Below are positions 60,813 through 64,000 of a stretch of DNA of 64,000 bases, one piece after another (within the stretch, counting starts at the first letter, position 1; each line of letters opens with the position of its first letter). The position numbers were made by a program, and so were the translations under genes. Source of the DNA: Metamycoplasma sp051549855 (lineage in GTDB: Bacteria > Bacillota_I > Bacilli_A > Mycoplasmatales > Metamycoplasmataceae); NCBI RefSeq assembly GCF_051549855.1, contig NZ_CP196080.1:124001-188000 (forward strand). The letters are read 5' to 3'. The notes beneath the pieces are model-generated. The model did no database searches and was not told the DNA's origin. It saw only the letters and a program-made list of their open reading frames with translations.

Positions 60813-61550
60813 ATGAATGAAATTGTAAAATATTTTTCAATTAAATACAATGGTGATTGAGACAAAATTTACCATGCTTTAGAACAACAAGAACCTATTA
60901 AAGATGAAGAACTAGAAAATATTGAAGATAAATTTAGCAATTGCTTATCACTTTTTAATAGAAATTATCCCGATGAATTTTTACGTTTAGCTAAACCGCC
61001 TTTTACTCTGTTTTATCAAGGCAAAATACAAAATTTACATAATAAGAACAAATTAGCATTTACAGGAGCATATTTAGACACTAAGATAGAAGCCTTGATT
61101 GATATGGTGTTTGAAAAATTAAAAAATATTGATTGTAGCCTAGTGACCACAGTTCATAATGAAGTAGAACGCTACATATTTTGAAAATTTTATGATGCAA
61201 ACAAACCAGTAATTTTAATTTCAACACTCGATACTCAAAGTACACTAGATAAACTAAAAATATCAGCTATAAATGACAATTTGGTGATTATCAGTGAATT
61301 ATATAAACCAGTTAAGAAATTGGAAAAGAAACATTTTGAAGCAACCAAGCGATTATGTTCTTCGTTAGCAAGTAAGTTAGTTATTTTTTCTTCTTTAAAA
61401 GAGGATAAAAATATTGATAAATTGATCGACCATTTCATTGATAGAAATAAAGATGTATATGCATTTCCAAGCACTGAAAACGATGAAAAAAACAACAATA
61501 ACGAACTTATAAATGAAGGAGCAAAAATGATTACCTCTTTTGAAATTTAG
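60813..61550 (+). CDS. divergent DprA/Smf-like protein
   Basis: 245 residues. I recognise a reduced DprA fold: YPDEFLRLAKPPFTLFYQGK matches the YPxxLxxlxdpPxvLyxxG opening of the domain, KLAFTGAY stands where the VGSR motif is usual, and the C-terminal KDVYAFPSTENDEKN plus NELINEGAKMITS matches the avPG...N.LI..GA end. The SGxAxGID nucleotide motif is missing or unrecognisable. DprA loads RecA on single strands during transformation; the lost motifs make function uncertain here. GTAGGAGAGACAAA precedes the ATG. Single gene between the atp terminator and deoD. Confidence 0.7.
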
Positions 61551-61638
61551 CCTTGTCATACCACCAAGCCGATTGTGTCTTTGTGATAAAATTAATATGG
61601 TAGAAAATACCTGAAATTTACAACTATTAGGAGACAAA

Positions 61639-62343
61639 ATGACACCACACATTAATGCCAAAAAAGGCGACATTGCTAAACTAGTTTTGATGCCAGGAGA
61701 TCCTCTAAGAGCAAAATTCATTGCTGAAAAATACTTAGAAAATCCTCGTTTAGTATCAAATGTTAGAAATGTTTTAATGTATACAGGTAAATACCACGGA
61801 CATGAAGTTAGTGTCTGTGCCTCAGGTATGGGTATCCCTTCAATCGGGATTTACGCATATGAATTATTTAACTTTTATGATGCAGAATCAATTGTTAGAA
61901 TTGGTTCAAGTGGAGCCTTCGTTGAAGATTTAGCTCTATATGATATTGTTTTAACAAAAAGCTGTTTTGGAGAAAACACTTCATTCAGAAAAGCTTTTTT
62001 AGGAACTGAAGAAAATATTGTTTATCCTTCAGAAGAATTAAATAATCAAATTTTAAAAAATGCTAAACAATTAAACATTCCAGTTCGTTTAGAACACGTT
62101 TATTCAGAAGATGCTTTTTACACAGATGTAGCAGTTGATACAAGAATTAAAAATTCACAAGGTGCTGTGTGTGTTGAAATGGAAAGTTATGGACTATTCA
62201 CTGTAGCTGAAAAACTAAACAAAAAAGCAGCATGTATTTTAACAATTAGTGATAATCTTGTAACTCACCAATATACATCATCAGAAGAGCGTGAAAAAGC
62301 ATTCAACAAAATGATGGAATTAGCATTATCATTGGCAGGTTAA
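61639..62343 (+). CDS. deoD: purine-nucleoside phosphorylase
   Basis: Splits purine (deoxy)nucleosides with phosphate; 234 residues, trimeric/hexameric DeoD type. TPHINAKKGDIAKLVLMPGDPLRAKFIAEKYL, VCASGMGIPSIGIYAYELF, VRIGSSGAF and AVCVEMESYGLF with LTISDNL (catalytic Asp) are present. TAGGAGACAAA sets the start. Upstream TGATAAAAT is a possible extended -10. First gene of deoD-deoA-deoC, the deoxyribonucleoside salvage operon. Confidence 0.96.
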   Translation: MTPHINAKKGDIAKLVLMPGDPLRAKFIAEKYLENPRLVSNVRNVLMYTGKYHGHEVSVCASGMGIPSIGIYAYELFNFYDAESIVRIGSSGAFVEDLALYDIVLTKSCFGENTSFRKAFLGTEENIVYPSEELNNQILKNAKQLNIPVRLEHVYSEDAFYTDVAVDTRIKNSQGAVCVEMESYGLFTVAEKLNKKAACILTISDNLVTHQYTSSEEREKAFNKMMELALSLAG

Positions 62344-62345
62344 TT

Positions 62346-63641
62346 ATGCGAATGGTAGACTTAATTGATAAAAAAGTAAACAAAATTACTTTAACTAAAG
62401 AAGAAATTAACTGAATAATAAATTCTTATACTCAAAATTTAATTCCTGATTATCAAATGTCAGCTTTCTTAATGGCTATTCGTTTGAACTCGATGACCGA
62501 TAAAGAAACTGCCTATATGACCGAAGCTATGATGAATTCTGGAAAAGTTCTAGATTGATCATATCTAAACACTGATATTGTTGATAAACATTCAACAGGT
62601 GGTGTCGGTGACAAAACAAGCCTAGTGTTGATGCCTCTTTTAGCTAGTTTAGGATTAAAAGTAGCAAAGATGTCAGGACGTGGACTTGCACAAACTGGTG
62701 GAACTATTGATAAATTGGAATCTATCGAAGGTTTTAAAGTAAGTTTAAGCGACCAAGAATTCAAACAGGCAGTTGAAGAATTAAACATTGCTTTAGTAGG
62801 ACAAGACGAAAAACTGGTTCCAGCTGATAAGAAAATCTATGCTTTAAGAGATGTTACCGGAACAGTACAATCAATACCTTTAATTGCTTCAAGTATCATG
62901 TCTAAAAAACTAGCAACTGGTTCAAATGTTATTTTGTTAGACGTCAAATGTGGTTCAGGGGCTTTTATGAAAAATATTGAGCAGGCTACTGAATTGGGTC
63001 AACAAATGATTGATATTGGAAAAAATTTAGGTAAAAAAGTAATGGTTGAAATAACCAATATGCAACAACCTTTAGGTCGTGCTATTGGTAATAAAATTGA
63101 AGTTTTGGAAGCAATTGAAACATTAAAAGGGCATGGTCCTGAAGATTTCAAGCAACTAATTTATTCTTCAGCATCAGCATTTTTATTAGAAACTAAAAAA
63201 GTTAGTTCAGAAAAACAAGCATACGATCTAATTAAGCAATATCTTGAAAATGGTACTGCTTATAAAATGTTTCTAGCTTGAATTAAAAACCAAGGTGGAA
63301 ACACTGAAGTTCTTGAATCAAAAGATTGATTTAAGCCACAATATACTTATGAATTAAAGAGTGAAAACGAAGGTTATTTAGAAATTACTAGTGCTCTTGA
63401 TTTTGGTCTAGCAGCAATGAAACTAGGTGCAGGAAGACAAACAAAAGAAGATATGCTAGATTTCGAAGCAGGAATTTATTTAAACAAAGTGACAAATGAG
63501 TATGTTAAAAAAGGTGAAACATTGTTTACTTTTTATTCATCAAAACCAATTAATAATGAGGTTATTGAAGAAATAGAAAAATCATACAAATTCAATCAAA
63601 AACCTATTGATAATCCAATTATTTTTAAAAAGATGCGTTAG
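62346..63641 (+). CDS. deoA: thymidine/pyrimidine-nucleoside phosphorylase
   Basis: 431 residues. VDKHSTGGVGDKTSLVLMPLLASLGLKVAKMSGRGLAQTGGTIDKLESI is the family signature (given in parts: DKHSTGGVGDK, KMSGRGL, TGGTIDKL). KCGSGAFMK and the C-terminal swivel domain (RQTKEDMLDFEAGIY) complete it. Two ATGs (62346, 62352) are possible. It lies two bases behind deoD, and its stop is part of the deoC ribosome-binding site. Confidence 0.95.
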
Positions 63642-63648
63642 GAGCAAA

Positions 63649-64000
63649 ATGCAATACAACAGAATGGTGGATCACACCTTACTAAAACCAGAAGCTACTC
63701 AAAAAGAAATTGATAAATTAATCAATGAAGCAATCCAATACGATTTCAAAAGTGTGTGTATAAATCCAACTTGAATTAAACATGCCAAAGAAAAATTAGC
63801 CAATTCAAATACTATAGTTTGTACAGTAGTAGGTTTTCCATTAGGAGCTATGGTAACACAGGCTAAAGTTCATGAAACAAAATTAGCTTTGGCACACGGA
63901 GCCGATGAAATCGATATGGTAATTAATATTGGTCGTTTCAAACAAGGACAATACGATTTTGTTTTAAATGAAATCAAAGAAATTAAAAAAGAATGTAAAG
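63649..64000 (+). CDS. deoC: deoxyribose-phosphate aldolase (3' end outside window)
   Basis: 117 residues seen. NRMVDHTLLKPEATQKEIDKL, VCINPTWIKHAKEKL, CTVVGFPLGAMVTQAKVHE and GADEIDMVINIGRFK are the DeoC segments; the Schiff-base Lys lies beyond the edge. It cleaves deoxyribose-5-phosphate to acetaldehyde and glyceraldehyde-3-phosphate, feeding glycolysis with the sugar released by DeoD and DeoA. TAGGAGCAAA precedes the ATG. Confidence 0.95.

Noticed and set aside
1..64000. Many apparent in-frame stop codons and broken genes (topA, tex, atpA, lipoproteins)
   Set aside because: All are TGA codons at positions where homologs have Trp or where the frame continues perfectly; they are sense codons under table 4, not frameshifts.

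Overview
The window is a low-GC, gene-dense piece of a mollicute chromosome. TGA is read as tryptophan throughout: almost every long gene (tex, topA, pheT, atpA, the lipoproteins) is open only under translation table 4. Lipoprotein signal peptides, a CIRCE element in front of clpB, a minimal gene set and the gene content point to the Mycoplasma hominis-type group (Mycoplasmopsis/Metamycoplasma). I cannot name the species. I see no rRNA, tRNA, insertion sequence or CRISPR array.

Layout. 1-2.8 kb: rlmB and cysS on the minus strand, then a multi-pass membrane protein. 2.9-9 kb: argS, a small lipoprotein, gltX, a YwiB-like protein, two half-size chromate-transporter (CHR) subunits and hslO (Hsp33). 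9.1-10.9 kb: a type II restriction-modification pair, tail to tail. 11-13.2 kb: clpB under a perfect CIRCE. 13.2-14.5 kb: a dCMP deaminase, a probable orphan small RNA, a pseudoknot-like structure and three very short ORFs; this is the least explained stretch. 14.5-17.6 kb: degV-tex on the minus strand, divergent from tyrS. 19.2-28.2 kb: a surface-protein region (Thr/Asn-rich lipoprotein, nuclease lipoprotein, a large coiled-coil protein) with topA inside it. 28.3-35.7 kb: yebC, nadE-rsuA, a LicA-like kinase with an M42 peptidase, ppa, rpsT, a YgjP-like/NERD pair and a tail-anchored protein. 35.8-48.5 kb: rarA-pheS-pheT, recA, ymdB-nusB-(unknown)-tlyA-sufS-sufU-dinB, a nadD-yqeK fusion and rplU-rpmA. 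48.8-53.7 kb: a 1619-residue surface lipoprotein. 53.8-60.6 kb: the complete F1Fo ATP synthase operon atpI-B-E-F-H-A-G-D-C. 60.8-64 kb: a divergent dprA, then deoD-deoA-deoC, cut by the window edge.

How it works together. The window carries translation (aminoacyl-tRNA synthetases, rRNA modification, ribosomal proteins), DNA maintenance (topA, recA, rarA, dinB, dprA, R-M), stress and quality control (clpB, hslO), Fe-S assembly (sufS-sufU), NAD synthesis (nadD, nadE), nucleoside salvage (dcd, deoD/A/C) and membrane energetics. The nuclease lipoprotein and the deo genes together fit an organism that scavenges nucleic acids.

A recurring feature is a group of genes with no Shine-Dalgarno sequence whose -10 hexamer ends 5-7 bases before the ATG, which suggests leaderless transcripts. 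Other points worth checking are the short-ORF/pseudoknot locus (13.99-14.45 kb), the orphan RNA (13.78-13.88 kb), the upstream ORF and switchable hairpins before the 1619-residue lipoprotein, inverted repeats at two promoters, and an L27 gene that lacks the cleaved N-terminal extension usual in Firmicutes.
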